Assembly: GCA_031273645.1 (NCBI GenBank)
Contig: JAISRM010000242.1
Coordinates: forward strand, 1 to 6,001
Direction: 5' to 3'
From: Endomicrobium sp.
GTDB taxonomy: Bacteria > Elusimicrobiota > Endomicrobiia > Endomicrobiales > Endomicrobiaceae
Length of the DNA: 6,001 bases
Shown: in pieces, positions 1-6,001 of the stretch
Layout of the letters: each line of letters begins with the position of its first letter
Numbering within the stretch: position 1 is the stretch's first letter
Position numbers and translations under genes: made by a program
Notes under the pieces: generated by a model
Database searches by the model: none
Seen by the model: the letters and a program-made list of their open reading frames with translations, nothing else
What the model was told of the DNA's origin: nothing

Positions 1-1248
1 AAAGAGCAGGACATTACGTCGGGAACGCTGTTTATATCAATAATAGAAGGAGTGATAAGCAAAGCGCAAGTAAGCGGCAATAAAAGCACGAGCGAAAAGT
101 ATATAAAGAGGTATATAGATTTTGGCAAGACAGATAATTTTAACGCAAATGTAACGGATAAAGAAATAATGAACTTTAACGCTTCAAACGACGCAAAGGC
201 GAGAATAGCGCTGTCGCCGGGAGAGGTGTTCGGCTCAAGCGTAGTGGATATAATTATAGACGAGCCTCAAAGATATTCTTTAAGCATTTTTACTGATAAT
301 GCAGGGCAGGAAGAAACGGGAAAAATAAGATACGCAGGATATGGATCGATAAAAAGCATAACTAAATACAGAGATATTTTTAATGCGGGAGGCGTGTTTT
401 CGGAAGGTTCAAATGCGGCGTATGCCTCTTACGAAATTCCCGAACCTTTCTTTAACGCCAGAGTCGGCGCAGGCTTTGATTATTCTGACACATATATAGT
501 CAACGGAGGCTTAAAGCCGTTGGATGTAAAAGGAAGTTTTTATAATGCGTACATATATGTAAAAAAGCCGTTTTTTATAAGAGAAAAAACGGTTACAAAT
601 GTAACGTTTAACGCTGCTTCAAAACACGGAGTAAGTTTTGTGTCCGATTTTAAAACGCAGGATACAAAAACCGATACATTATCTTTAAGCGCAGACAATA
701 CATTGCTTTTTAACGGCGGATACGCGTTTAACATGCTGTCATATGCGCAGGGAGCAAAGATTATAGAGGGAGAGAATATATTTGAGAAATTGGCGTATTA
801 CGGAGAAGGATATAAAAGTTTGCCGTATAATTTTTCGCTAAATTTAAAAATAAAAGGACAATTGATATTTGATAAAGCCCCGTCTTCCGAGTATTTTTCT
901 ATAGGAGGAATAAACAGCGTAAGAGGATACAGGGAAGGAATGCTGACGGCAAAAGACGGAGTGAATACAAATCTTGAATTAATTTATGATATAGGTTTAA
1001 TCAAATGGAAACGATTGAATTTTAATAAAATTTATGCATTTTTTGATTTTGGAAACGTTTTTCCTGATAAAAATGCAAATCTTCCGGACGGTTATTCAAA
1101 TATGCTGTATAGCTGCGGCATAGGAATAAAATTCGGATTGTTTAGACATTTTGAAACAAATTTGGTATGCGCGTTCCCTTTATATGAACATAAATATTAT
1201 GAAAATGATAAGATAACTTTACTGTTTTCTATACATGGAAAAATTTAA
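1..1248 (+). CDS. TpsB outer-membrane transporter of two-partner secretion (ShlB/FhaC/HecB family), 5'-truncated by the window
   Basis: This is the outer-membrane pore that secretes the TpsA partner encoded downstream. The frame is open from base 1, so the start lies upstream; 415 residues are visible and the family is usually about 550-600, so roughly 150 are missing. Seen: the window opens in the conserved end of POTRA1 (QDITSGTLFISIIEG, near residues 3-17). A second POTRA-like domain follows (about residues 20-93). The barrel then begins with the family's typical DN-G-x-x-x-TG signature (DNAGQEETG, bases 295-321). Late in the barrel are VRGY (bases 919-930), the loop-6 motif of the Omp85/TpsB superfamily, and FFDFGNVF (1039-1062), which matches the FxDxG strand motif that pairs with the VRGY arginine in FhaC. 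The protein ends in alternating hydrophobic residues typical of a last barrel strand, although the final residue is Ile, not the usual Phe. A GTG at base 52 is not a credible start because it would remove conserved POTRA1 sequence. Family assignment is strong; the cargo is inferred from the neighbouring tpsA. Confidence 0.93.
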   Translation, partial: KEQDITSGTLFISIIEGVISKAQVSGNKSTSEKYIKRYIDFGKTDNFNANVTDKEIMNFNASNDAKARIALSPGEVFGSSVVDIIIDEPQRYSLSIFTDNAGQEETGKIRYAGYGSIKSITKYRDIFNAGGVFSEGSNAAYASYEIPEPFFNARVGAGFDYSDTYIVNGGLKPLDVKGSFYNAYIYVKKPFFIREKTVTNVTFNAASKHGVSFVSDFKTQDTKTDTLSLSADNTLLFNGGYAFNMLSYAQGAKIIEGENIFEKLAYYGEGYKSLPYNFSLNLKIKGQLIFDKAPSSEYFSIGGINSVRGYREGMLTAKDGVNTNLELIYDIGLIKWKRLNFNKIYAFFDFGNVFPDKNANLPDGYSNMLYSCGIGIKFGLFRHFETNLVCAFPLYEHKYYENDKITLLFSIHGKI

Positions 1249-1312
1249 TTAGTTTTTGTCGCTGCAGTTAAAAGACCAAATGAAAATAAAAATTTTGCAG
1301 TAAAAACGGATG

Positions 1313-1326
1313 CCGGCTTTCGTCGG
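1313..1326. repeat. small GC-rich stem-loop in the spacer (REP-like, tentative)
   Basis: CCGGC (1313-1317) can pair with GTCGG (1322-1326) across a TTTC loop, giving a 5-bp stem that includes one G-U pair. It is the only GC-rich patch in the AT-rich 136-base spacer between the TpsB gene and the next gene. No T-run follows, so it is not an intrinsic terminator. The style resembles short dispersed extragenic palindromes with a GCCGGCTTTCGCCGGC-like core found in many genomes, here imperfect. Only one copy is in the window, so its repeat status is unproven. The rest of the spacer shows no convincing -35/-10 pair. Confidence 0.35.
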
Positions 1327-1374
1327 ACAAATTCCAAGCTAATCTTGTTTAGGGTGATGAAAAAATTTGCGTTT

Positions 1375-1380
1375 AGAGGG
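1375..1380 (+). promoter_or_regulatory. ribosome binding site deciding the ATG start at 1385
   Basis: AGAGGG lies 4 bases before the ATG at 1385. It favours that start over the in-frame TTG at 1367, which would place six residues in front of a textbook Met-Lys-Lys signal peptide. Confidence 0.7.
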
Positions 1381-1384
1381 ACAA

Positions 1385-2458
1385 ATGAAAAAAATATCTT
1401 TTGTATTATTTGTAATATTTGTGTTTGGCAGTCTTTCTTATGTTTCGGCAAGGACGCGTGAAAACAACAAAGACGGAATTGAGAATACAAGCGCTGAAAC
1501 AAGGTCTTATTACGCAGCCAAGAAAGATGGAAGAGAAAGTCGTGATAAAAAAGAACGCGATAGAGAAGATAAAGAAAATATATCGTCTGGAGAATCAAAA
1601 AAAGAGATAAGAAAAAAAGATAGAAAAAAAGAAAGCTCTTCGAAAGATGGAAGGGAAAGTCGTGATAAAAAAGAACGCGATAGGGAAGATAAAGAAAATA
1701 TATCGTCTGGCGAATCAAAAAAAGAGATAAGAAAAAAGGATAGAAAAAAAGAAAGCTCCTCAGATGATAAACGCGATAAGAAACATAATAAAAAACATAG
1801 AGATTCTAAGGAAAAAGACAGTTTGAAGAAAAAGCATAGCAACAAAAAAAAGAGCGTAGAAATAATACAAATTGAGGAAGATGCGGGTTCTTATTATTAT
1901 AATGAAAATGAAAGCGAAAATGAATACGACGGCTACAGTGAAAATGGCTATGAAAAGCCGTTTAAAAGATATTTTAAACTAAAGCTAAGTTGTGATTTAG
2001 GCGGCAGTTTATATATCGCTTATGATTCCGATTATTCAATGCCGATCAGGTCAGGCTTTACATTGGCAATGGAGTCTGCATCGTCGGCGCTTAAAGAAGT
2101 GGAAAATTTAGAACTTGGGCTTGGCGTGCAGTTTGCGCATATCAATGACGGCAGGTATTATGACGACGCTCCTATTAATTTTGTGCCTATATATATGATA
2201 TGCACATGGTATCCTTTTGCAAAATCCGACACATATGGAGCATACTTAAAATTTGCTTTGGGTTTCAATTTATATGAATTTAAAATAACTCAAAGAGATG
2301 ATGAAATAAAATATCCTGTTTATGCAAGCGTCGGGCTGGGATATGAATTTAAAAACGGTATTATTATGGGAATTGATTTTGATATGTATTTAACGATGCG
2401 GGAATATGAAGAATGGACGTATACAAAATGGGCTTTGATAATGGGATACAAAATATGA
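1385..2458 (+). CDS. secreted charged-repeat protein with predicted C-terminal outer-membrane beta-barrel, unknown function
   Basis: I do not recognise this 357-residue protein. Seen in order: a Sec signal peptide at residues 1-22 (Lys-Lys start, hydrophobic core, likely cleavage after YVSA); a short linker; two identical 40-residue repeats (47-86 and 87-126) in which 28 of 40 residues are charged (10 Lys, 6 Arg, 7 Glu, 5 Asp) and only two are clearly hydrophobic; a Lys/His-rich tail to about 157; an acidic Tyr/Asn/Glu-rich linker (164-190). From about 196 to the end are alternating aromatic and hydrophobic segments with Gly-rich turns, such as LELGLGVQF, YLKFALGFNLYEF, YASVGLGYEF and the final WALIMGYKI. 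These look like an 8-strand-type outer-membrane barrel. The gene starts 136 bases after the TpsB stop and ends 13 bases before the TpsA start, so it is probably co-expressed with both. Inference: an envelope accessory factor of the secretion system, perhaps contacting peptidoglycan or the TpsA fibre through the charged region. The alternative is an unrelated small porin-like protein carried in the operon. The CDS is certain, the barrel likely, the role unknown. Confidence 0.88.
   Translation: MKKISFVLFVIFVFGSLSYVSARTRENNKDGIENTSAETRSYYAAKKDGRESRDKKERDREDKENISSGESKKEIRKKDRKKESSSKDGRESRDKKERDREDKENISSGESKKEIRKKDRKKESSSDDKRDKKHNKKHRDSKEKDSLKKKHSNKKKSVEIIQIEEDAGSYYYNENESENEYDGYSENGYEKPFKRYFKLKLSCDLGGSLYIAYDSDYSMPIRSGFTLAMESASSALKEVENLELGLGVQFAHINDGRYYDDAPINFVPIYMICTWYPFAKSDTYGAYLKFALGFNLYEFKITQRDDEIKYPVYASVGLGYEFKNGIIMGIDFDMYLTMREYEEWTYTKWALIMGYKI
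1523..1762 (+). repeat. 120-bp in-frame tandem duplication (two copies, 1523-1642 and 1643-1762)
   Basis: Two adjacent codon-aligned units of exactly 120 bases each encode the same 40 residues, starting KDGRESRDKK and ending KKESSS. They differ at six positions (1534/1654, 1564/1684, 1591/1711, 1618/1738, 1639/1759, 1642/1762). Every difference is at a third codon position and is synonymous. The + strand is strongly purine-rich here and carries several runs of seven A. The unit length is a multiple of three, so copy gain or loss would keep the frame. Downstream, Lys/His/Asp-rich sequence to about base 1855 may be a decayed continuation. Confidence 0.95.
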
Positions 2459-2460
2459 AA

Positions 2461-2466
2461 AAGAGG
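2461..2466 (+). promoter_or_regulatory. ribosome binding site of the TpsA gene
   Basis: AAGAGG lies 5 bases before the ATG at 2472, inside the 13-base gap after the stop of the preceding gene. A six-codon reading frame (ATG 2455 to TGA 2473-2475) spans this gap: it overlaps the upstream stop and ends on the ATGA of the TpsA start, an arrangement that would allow translational coupling. Confidence 0.65.
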
Positions 2467-2471
2467 CTAAA

Positions 2472-5400
2472 ATGAAAAAGAAAATCATTGCGGTTGCGGC
2501 GGGGCTGGCTTTTGTTTTTGCGCAAACGGGGTTGGCGCAGGTTGTTACAAATATTACGCCTGACACTTCAAAAACCGCAACAACTGTTGTTCAGACAGGA
2601 AATTCATGGGATGTAAATACAGACACGGTTAAGAACAAAACAGGATTTAACGCTTTTACAAATTTTGATTTAGGATATGGCGATACGGCAAATCTTCACC
2701 TTCCGACAGAAGCTGATAATCTTGTAAACATAGTAACCGGCAGCAATAAAAGTTTTATAGACGGAACTCTAAATTCATATAGAAACGGTAAAATAGGCGG
2801 GAATGTATTTTTCTTAAACCCAAATGGCATAGCGATAGGAGCTACCGGAATAGTAAATGTCGGGGCATTGACGCTTGCCGCGCCTTCTAAAAAATATATA
2901 GATGACGTATTTGAAAGATTTGGAGAAAGCGATTTTCAAACCGATAATTTTATTAAAGCTATTTTTCAGGGCGATATTCCTATAAACGCAAACGGAAATA
3001 TTTCCGTAAAGGGGAAAATAAACGCATATTACGGCATTAATATACACGGCGCGGCGGTTGATATCTCGGGAAATGACGCGCAACTTAATACTCTGAAAGC
3101 AATTAATGCGGCGGATATTGTTAATTTGGATGATGTTCCTTCTGTAGAGATTAAGAATATAGGCGGAAAAATATTAATTACCGCTAAAGACATTAATATT
3201 GACGATGGCGCTGTAATTAAATCAGTTAAAGACGATTCCAACGGTTTTCAAAAAGCAGGAGATATAGATATAAGAGCTTATGATACCGGAGTAAAAAATG
3301 ACGATTTAAGATATTTAAATATTGCAGATGAAAAAGCGGGAATGGATGAAAAAGAAGGCGGGGCTTTCATTGCAAAACGAGAAGCAATAGTAAATATAGG
3401 TAAAGCAGATATATCAGGAAATGATATTAGTATAACGGCAAAAGCTTCTAACAACTATGATTACAAGAAACTTAAAGATTTCGGAGGTTTTAAAGATATA
3501 TTTTCTTCTGAGGTTAATAGCCTTATCGATCATCCTGAGGATATAGTTAAGAACCCGAGCGCGTTTTTTGAAAACATATCTAACCTTAGACTTACGGATA
3601 GCGATTGGTGGAGGACAGGAACGTTATTTAATGACATACCTTTAGATATAAATACTTTGTTTTCCGTTATCGGTCTTATTGGCGGGGTAGGCGGTATTGT
3701 GGGCGACATAATATCAATGATTGACGCCGGGTTGGCTTCATCTTCCGTTCAAGCTGAAGTCAATATCGGTTCACTTGCTGTCATTAAGGCTGATAATAAT
3801 TTAAATATAAAATCTGAAGTTGTGTCAACAACAGCAATGAAAGCAGAATCTAAAGGTTTAAGTTTGGCATTAGGGATAAATAATTCAGCGTCTAAAATAA
3901 ATATAGGAGATACTGCCTTATTTGCAGGTAATGATGTTAATATTACGGCAAAATCTACGATTAATTCAAGTATTGAAGCTATTGCCGATTCTGAGACTAA
4001 GAATAAGGAAGAAGACGATAGCCAGAGTCCGATGGCTATAACCATTGCAGCAGGTTTGATTAATAGCGATACATCTGTCAAAACAGAAGCCGAGATAAAA
4101 GCGGGCAACAACATAGCAATTGCAAATGATATAAATAAAAATATGTCTATAAAAACCGAATCAAAAGTTGCAGATGATTCTGTTTTTGGAGCAGCGTTAT
4201 TGTTAAACGCGTCTCAGTCAAATAACAGTATTGATGTTTCAGGCAGGTTAGAGTCTGGAGCAAATATCAATATAGAGTCTAAATTAACTGAAAATAAAAA
4301 CAAAGTAGAAGCTTCTGCCGCGAAGAAAAATGCTTCTTCAAAAGCCGATGCTTTTGCAATTGCGTCGATATATTTTCAAAGTAATGATGCGTCAAACGTT
4401 GTTGTTGACGGCGCTGAAATAATAAACGGAAAAGATTTAACTATAAATAGCCTTATGACTTTTGCAGCAGCGGAACAAAGCTCAAATGCAAACGGAATAA
4501 GTTTTGTTTATGGCAACAGCATATTTGACAATAATCTTATTCTTGATAATTTGGATATAAACAGCGAAGGAAATGTAAACATAAATGCGGATACATCAAT
4601 AAAAAATATTACAAAAGCTGCAGGTAAACCGCTTTTAATGTCAGGCATAAACGGCAATGCTGTCGCCGCCGTTTCTTCAATCGACGCCAAAACGTCCGTC
4701 AGTTTATCGGACAGCGTAAAAATAGAGTCAAAAAAAGACGTTTCTATAACAGGCAAAACAACTAAAGACAGTTCTGTTATTGCAAATTCAATATCGGCAA
4801 ATCCGGCAAGCATAGGCGTTGCAGGAAGTTATAGTACTTCAAATATTGAATCTGATGTTACGCTTAATGGAACAAATATAGTTGCAGATAATATCAATGT
4901 AAATTCTATTGTTGATAATACGAGAGACAAAACAGAAGTAACTGTTGTTAACGGACAGGAAACTGACGAACCGAAATATCCTAAATTAGATGACTATATT
5001 AAGGAATATTCTAAGGAGGCTAAACCTTATGTATCTAACTTCTTGGATGGTTGGCTTAATTCAAATGCTTTTGGTATTAACCTTGACGGTTGGGTAATTG
5101 AAGAACCTAAAGATGGCAAGGAAGCGGTAACAGCCGGAGATAAATTAAGAGAAGGGCTTGTTGGTCTTGCGATAGATGGAGCTGTTAATTGGGTAAAGGG
5201 ACCAATTCTTGAAAAACGGATAGGAGTAAAATATGATGAAGTAAAAAAATATTTTGATAAAGGCAGCCAATACTATGAAAAGATTTCAGCTTTTTTAAAG
5301 AATTTTAAAAATGACGGCGGTGAAAATACAGGTAATGGTAACAACGAAGATGACGGGATTGCAATAGGAGCCGCCGTCTCAATACTTGAACATTCAAATA

Positions 5401-6001
5401 ACGCATCTGTAAATATTTTATCTTCTTCGGAATTAAGCGCGGAAAAAGATATAAATATAAGCGCAAAGACAATACAAAAAGCTATAGAAAACGATGTTGC
5501 CGTAGAAATAGAAGGCAATACCGAATTCAGCGGTATTGGCGCGGTATTAAGCGCCAATTATAAAGAGGATGCAAGCGTTTTAGTAGATAATTCGTCTTTA
5601 GATGCCGGCAATAATATAAATATAAAGTCTGAACAAAATATCCCCGTGAAAGATAAACTTGGCACGTGGCTTGACGATGTTAAAACAATAAAAGGGAATA
5701 ATGCTTTTATCCCGTTTATAGACGCTACGGATCTTATCGCGCCCACAGTTGAAGGGGTTGTGAAGAGGCAAATAGACGAAGCTATTTCAGATTTAGGCGA
5801 TGATTTTTTCAATAATTGGATAAGGGTCGTTTCTGTCGGAGATGATAACGGCGAAGGCATTTCTATCGCCGGAGGAGTTAATCTCAGCGATTTTGATTTA
5901 ACTGCAAAAACTACAGTAAATAATTCAAAAATTAATCAAAAATCAAATAAAACAGGGAATCAAAATATAAATATTTCCGCAAATTCCGACAACGCTTTGG
6001 T
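2472..6001 (+). CDS. TpsA-type giant filamentous haemagglutinin/adhesin (LktA-family-like), 3'-truncated by the window
   Basis: This is a large exoprotein exported by Sec and then through the TpsB partner to form a surface beta-helix fibre. The frame stays open for 1176 codons to the right edge. Seen: signal peptide at residues 1-22 (MKKK, hydrophobic core, cleavage near TGLA-Q); a TPS/haemagglutination-activity domain from about 24 to 205, with GFNAFTNFDL (58-67), NVFFLNPNGIAIG (110-122, NPNG at 116-119), INVGAL-like IVNVGALTLA (127-136) and the G-NISV-KG-I-A--GI pattern near 175-193. From about 205 on come degenerate beta-helix repeats with the core G-N/D-x-(hydrophobic)-x-I-x, for example at residues 316, 486, 545, 596, 653, 700, 754, 805, 991 and 1046. 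Three helix-like insertions interrupt them (about 329-420, 833-961 and 1057-1125). No cysteine occurs in the visible part, as is common for TpsA fibres. Overall style resembles the LktA family of filamentous adhesins, including fusobacterial leukotoxin, which exceed 3000 residues. That subfamily call is an inference, and toxin activity cannot be read from this sequence. Start chosen from the ribosome binding site and signal peptide. Confidence 0.93.
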   Translation, partial: MKKKIIAVAAGLAFVFAQTGLAQVVTNITPDTSKTATTVVQTGNSWDVNTDTVKNKTGFNAFTNFDLGYGDTANLHLPTEADNLVNIVTGSNKSFIDGTLNSYRNGKIGGNVFFLNPNGIAIGATGIVNVGALTLAAPSKKYIDDVFERFGESDFQTDNFIKAIFQGDIPINANGNISVKGKINAYYGINIHGAAVDISGNDAQLNTLKAINAADIVNLDDVPSVEIKNIGGKILITAKDINIDDGAVIKSVKDDSNGFQKAGDIDIRAYDTGVKNDDLRYLNIADEKAGMDEKEGGAFIAKREAIVNIGKADISGNDISITAKASNNYDYKKLKDFGGFKDIFSSEVNSLIDHPEDIVKNPSAFFENISNLRLTDSDWWRTGTLFNDIPLDINTLFSVIGLIGGVGGIVGDIISMIDAGLASSSVQAEVNIGSLAVIKADNNLNIKSEVVSTTAMKAESKGLSLALGINNSASKINIGDTALFAGNDVNITAKSTINSSIEAIADSETKNKEEDDSQSPMAITIAAGLINSDTSVKTEAEIKAGNNIAIANDINKNMSIKTESKVADDSVFGAALLLNASQSNNSIDVSGRLESGANINIESKLTENKNKVEASAAKKNASSKADAFAIASIYFQSNDASNVVVDGAEIINGKDLTINSLMTFAAAEQSSNANGISFVYGNSIFDNNLILDNLDINSEGNVNINADTSIKNITKAAGKPLLMSGINGNAVAAVSSIDAKTSVSLSDSVKIESKKDVSITGKTTKDSSVIANSISANPASIGVAGSYSTSNIESDVTLNGTNIVADNINVNSIVDNTRDKTEVTVVNGQETDEPKYPKLDDYIKEYSKEAKPYVSNFLDGWLNSNAFGINLDGWVIEEPKDGKEAVTAGDKLREGLVGLAIDGAVNWVKGPILEKRIGVKYDEVKKYFDKGSQYYEKISAFLKNFKNDGGENTGNGNNEDDGIAIGAAVSILEHSNNASVNILSSSELSAEKDINISAKTIQKAIENDVAVEIEGNTEFSGIGAVLSANYKEDASVLVDNSSLDAGNNINIKSEQNIPVKDKLGTWLDDVKTIKGNNAFIPFIDATDLIAPTVEGVVKRQIDEAISDLGDDFFNNWIRVVSVGDDNGEGISIAGGVNLSDFDLTAKTTVNNSKINQKSNKTGNQNINISANSDNAL
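3456..3731 (+). other. first helix-like insertion in TpsA (residues about 329-420)
   Basis: Beta-helix character stops at Tyr329. It is replaced by about 90 residues rich in Lys, Asp, Phe, Leu and Trp, including a WW pair, that look largely helical. They end in a Gly-rich hydrophobic stretch (SVIGLIGGVGGIVGDII, residues 398-414) long enough to insert into or lie along a membrane. Beta-helix sequence resumes near residue 425. Confidence 0.5.
3927..4907 (+). repeat. degenerate 47-59-residue beta-helix repeat array within TpsA
   Basis: At protein level, a short strand motif recurs at TpsA residues 486 (GNDVNITAK), 545 (GNNIAIAND), 596 (GANINIESK), 653 (GKDLTINSL), 700 (GNVNINAD), 754 (KKDVSITGK) and 805 (ADNINVNSI), spaced 47 to 59 residues. 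Between motifs, each unit carries a small-residue stretch rich in Ala, Ser and Asn (AIASIYFQS, AITIAAGLINS). The pattern resumes after the second insertion at 991 (EKDINISAK) and 1046 (GNNINIKSE). DNA identity between units is low, so this is an old structural repeat and not a recent duplication. Confidence 0.6.
4968..5354 (+). other. second helix-like insertion in TpsA (residues about 833-961)
   Basis: About 130 residues interrupt the repeats. The stretch is rich in Lys, Glu, Tyr, Trp and Leu, with segments such as DDYIKEYSKEAKPYVSNFL and GLVGLAIDGAVNWVKGPIL. It ends in a Gly/Asn/Asp-rich flexible linker (NDGGENTGNGNNEDDG). It is predicted mostly helical by inspection and resembles the other two insertions in composition, not in clear sequence identity. 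Confidence 0.5.
5640..5846 (+). other. third helix-like insertion in TpsA (residues about 1057-1125)
   Basis: About 70 residues break the repeat pattern right after the strand motif at residue 1046. They contain GTWLDDVK, a hydrophobic FIPFIDATDLIAPTVEGVV stretch and a probable helix QIDEAISDLGDDFFNNWI. A GDDNGEG turn leads back into beta-helix sequence. Like the second insertion, it pairs a Trp-Leu-Asp segment with a short hydrophobic helix and an acidic glycine-rich exit. Confidence 0.45.

Noticed and set aside
52..1248. GTG at base 52 as the start of the transporter gene
   Set aside because: The frame is open to base 1 and the codons before the GTG encode conserved POTRA1 sequence ending in IIEG, so the gene clearly starts upstream of the window.
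1367..1384. TTG at 1367 as the start of the middle gene
   Set aside because: It would put six residues before a classic Met-Lys-Lys signal peptide and overlap the AGAGGG ribosome binding site that serves the ATG at 1385.
1249..1384. Intrinsic terminator or sigma-70 promoter between the transporter and the middle gene
   Set aside because: The only hairpin has no following T-run, and no -35/-10 pair with good spacing was found; TTGCAG at 1295-1300 has no matching -10.
1357..1461. 34-codon + strand frame beginning ATG 1357, with AGG just upstream
   Set aside because: It mostly overlaps the signal-peptide region of the real gene in another frame, is Cys/Phe-rich as expected of a shadow, and has no independent support.
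1419..1610. 63-codon + strand frame inside the middle gene
   Set aside because: It lies wholly within the real coding frame, has no ribosome binding site that I can see, and reads as an out-of-frame shadow of Lys-rich sequence.
1523..1762. CRISPR-like or mobile-element repeat
   Set aside because: The two copies are directly adjacent, with no spacers or terminal inverted repeats, and are fully in frame within a coding sequence.
1245..1845. Long open frames on the - strand (1245-1718 and 1510-1845) with repeated Phe/Leu/Ser-rich sequence
   Set aside because: They are antisense shadows of the purine-rich charged repeats; the repeats they contain are the 120-bp duplication read backwards, and the composition is implausible for a real protein.
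2814..5860. Several 70-120-codon open frames on the - strand opposite TpsA
   Set aside because: The + strand frame is continuous with signal peptide, TPS domain and repeats; the antisense frames are Ser/Leu/Ile-rich and have no recognisable domains.

Overview
The window holds one gene block, all on the + strand, and looks like a two-partner secretion (type Vb) locus of a diderm bacterium. In order: the 3' part of a TpsB-type outer-membrane transporter gene (bases 1-1248, start outside the window); a small secreted or outer-membrane protein with a highly charged repeat region and a predicted C-terminal beta-barrel (1385-2458); and the first 1176 codons of a very large filamentous-haemagglutinin-type TpsA exoprotein (2472 to beyond the right edge, no stop seen).

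The DNA is AT-rich (roughly mid to upper 30s % GC by eye), with Ile ATA and Arg AGA preferred and mostly A/T third positions. Outer-membrane beta-barrels, Sec signal peptides and TPS machinery require a Gram-negative-type envelope. A low-GC diderm such as an Elusimicrobiota (Endomicrobium-like) or fusobacterial lineage would fit, but the lineage is a weak inference from composition and protein style.

Layout: 1-1248 TpsB (end of POTRA1, POTRA2, 16-strand-type barrel with the VRGY and FDFGN motifs). 1249-1384 is an AT-rich spacer with one small GC-rich stem-loop and no convincing promoter or terminator. 1385-2458 is the charged-repeat barrel protein, containing a codon-exact 120-bp tandem duplication whose two copies differ only at synonymous sites. 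2459-2471 is a 13-nt gap carrying the ribosome binding site of the next gene. 2472-6001 is TpsA: signal peptide, TPS secretion domain with an NPNG motif, then degenerate beta-helix repeats broken by three non-beta, helix-like insertions.

How the parts probably work together: the TpsA protein crosses the inner membrane by Sec, its N-terminal TPS domain is recognised by the POTRA domains of the TpsB protein, and the exoprotein is threaded through the TpsB barrel and folds into a long surface fibre. The middle gene lies inside the operon and is the unexplained part. It is a candidate accessory factor of this secretion system. Its 40-residue charged repeat is kept at protein level, and its signal peptide plus barrel place it in the same envelope compartment as TpsB.
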